Shown: positions 63,447-64,000 of the stretch, piece by piece | Position numbering within the stretch: the stretch's first letter is position 1 | How the letters are laid out: every line of letters begins with the position of its first letter | NCBI RefSeq assembly: GCF_000187245.1 | Contig: NC_027860.1 | Coordinates: 930,001 to 994,000 of the forward strand | DNA: 64,000 nucleotides | Source of the DNA: Ogataea parapolymorpha DL-1 | Lineage: Eukaryota > Ascomycota > Pichiomycetes > Pichiales > Pichiaceae | Direction: 5' to 3' | Program-made: the position numbers and the translations under genes | Notes under the pieces: generated by a model | Told to the model about the DNA's origin: nothing | The model's input: the letters and a program-made list of their open reading frames with translations, nothing else | Databases searched by the model: none

Positions 63447-64000
63447 ATGGATCAGTTGTATCTACCCAACTTGACCAGTATGAAAGTATGTAATCAGCTA
63501 CCGTGGTACTAACCAAAGCTATCATTCAATCTGGTTCTTGACGGCCAGAGTGTGAATCCTCAAAGACATCCTGTAGCCTGTGAAATGATTGCACATTGTC
63601 TGATGCAGGGCAAGATTTGGCAGCAGCTAGGATATTTGACATCTTTCAAGCAGGAGAAGCTTCAAACCACCTGTTGCTCTATCGTACTCAAAGACGATTT
63701 ACTGAATAGGCAAATGTATCAAGACCTCAAAAACAACGCAAACGGAATCGCAAAGCTCAACAACACATTGATATACATTTTGGATGAAATCGTTTTTCAC
63801 ATCTATATTAATGACGATCGTCTCTGCCCATCAAACAGCAACTTTGTAAAGTTGTTAATGGAGGACCTCAATTATCTCATGGCATGTAACTACCTGCAAC
63901 TAGAATCTGCTTTCCCTTTGGTGTTTTGCTTTTATTCCCGTTCTATATTACAACAATCATATGAGTTAATGTCCTCCATTCAAGAGTCGCTTCAAAGGAA
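63447..64000 (+). CDS. Split gene of unknown function, 3' truncated by the window end
   Basis: Not recognised. The gene is join(63447-63485, 63519->64000). Exon 2 is open to the last base and encodes over 160 residues of clearly protein-like, mostly helical sequence ('GKIWQQLGYLTSFKQEKLQT', 'LKNNANGIAKLNNTLIYILD', 'LLMEDLNYLMACNYLQLESA', 'VFCFYSRSILQQSYELM'), but has no plausible ATG start near its 5' end. A perfect 33-nt intron joins it to exon 1, which ends MDQLYLPNLTSMK. An in-frame ATG further upstream at 63315 would add 44 residues of less protein-like composition. The choice between the two starts is open. The gene follows SNA2 on the same strand. Confidence 0.65.
63486..63518 (+). other. 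Ultra-short spliceosomal intron (33 nt) in the last gene
   Basis: Starts GTATGT, holds a perfect TACTAAC at 63507-63513 (branch A 63512) and ends AAAG, only 6 nt after the branch A. Phase 0. Although 33 is a multiple of three, the intron contains an in-frame TAA, so retention truncates the product. It is the shortest of the four. Confidence 0.85.

Noticed and set aside
63390..63495. A protein-like second reading frame (with 'LQPDTKPVTVWVKRMGNEEY') over exon 1 of the last gene
   Set aside because: It meets a stop at the intron donor and cannot be spliced in phase with the long downstream frame, so it is taken as a shadow. It makes the choice of exon 1 start less certain.

Overview
The window is chromosomal DNA of an ascomycete yeast. 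I place it in the Pichiaceae, the methylotrophic Ogataea/Komagataella/Brettanomyces side of the budding yeasts, by inference. CTG codons fall at invariant leucines of the V-ATPase B subunit, so CTG is read as leucine and the CUG-Ser yeasts are excluded. The window carries genes that S. cerevisiae lacks: a complex I subunit (NDUFS4 type), sphingolipid C9-methyltransferase, a canonical RAC1, D-amino-acid oxidase and an SNRNP27-type splicing factor. Gene density is very high. I saw no mobile element, CRISPR array, rRNA or tRNA.

Layout. 1-10 kb: 3' end of a complex I gene, TOM70, a Cld1-type hydrolase, a long-chain acyl-CoA synthetase, a broad-specificity phosphatase, mitoribosomal mL50 and a CBS-PB1 tail-anchored protein. 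10-18 kb: a Zn2Cys6 regulator abutting a D-amino-acid oxidase, an F-box protein, a disordered KEN-box protein, free-methionine-R-sulfoxide reductase and a VanZ-like membrane protein. 18-30 kb: ATG14, VMA2, a second F-box candidate, a triple-KH RNA-binding protein, a DHA1 transporter, RPS3, a Fus3/Kss1-type MAPK and an FBXO21-like protein. 30-45 kb: COX18, a split SPT4, SAH1, GID1/VID30, an IRC6-like gene, SEC15, EMC4, POP7, a YjbQ-family gene, a signal-peptide-peptidase-like protease, split sphingolipid C9-methyltransferase and a secreted double-psi-barrel protein. 45-64 kb: a split unknown gene, KAR4, a KEN-box protein, POF1, a branched-chain aminotransferase, an Env9-like reductase, IPI3, SNRNP27, NOP6, RAC1, a small GPI protein, an AGE1-like ArfGAP, SPS1, SNA2 and a split gene cut by the window end.

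The strongest unusual signal is a set of four spliceosomal introns of only 33, 34, 35 and 37 nt. They lie in SPT4, the C9-methyltransferase, an unknown 627-residue protein and the last gene of the window. All four are phase 0, all lie near the 5' end of the gene, all start GTRWGT or GTGAGT, and all have a (Y)TAAC branch site whose A is 6-8 nt before the 3' splice site. Simple open-frame annotation misses SPT4 entirely and truncates the other three.

Genes that work together: the MAPK (one TGAAACA) and KAR4 (two TGAAACA plus one TGAAACC) fit a Ste12-type mating regulon. RPS3 has paired Tbf1-like and Cbf1-like sites, as known for ribosomal protein genes outside Saccharomyces. AGE1-SPS1-SNA2 and KAR4-x-POF1 keep neighbourhoods known from S. 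cerevisiae. Compactness is extreme: several convergent genes have abutting or overlapping stop codons, and three divergent pairs share only about 40 bp.
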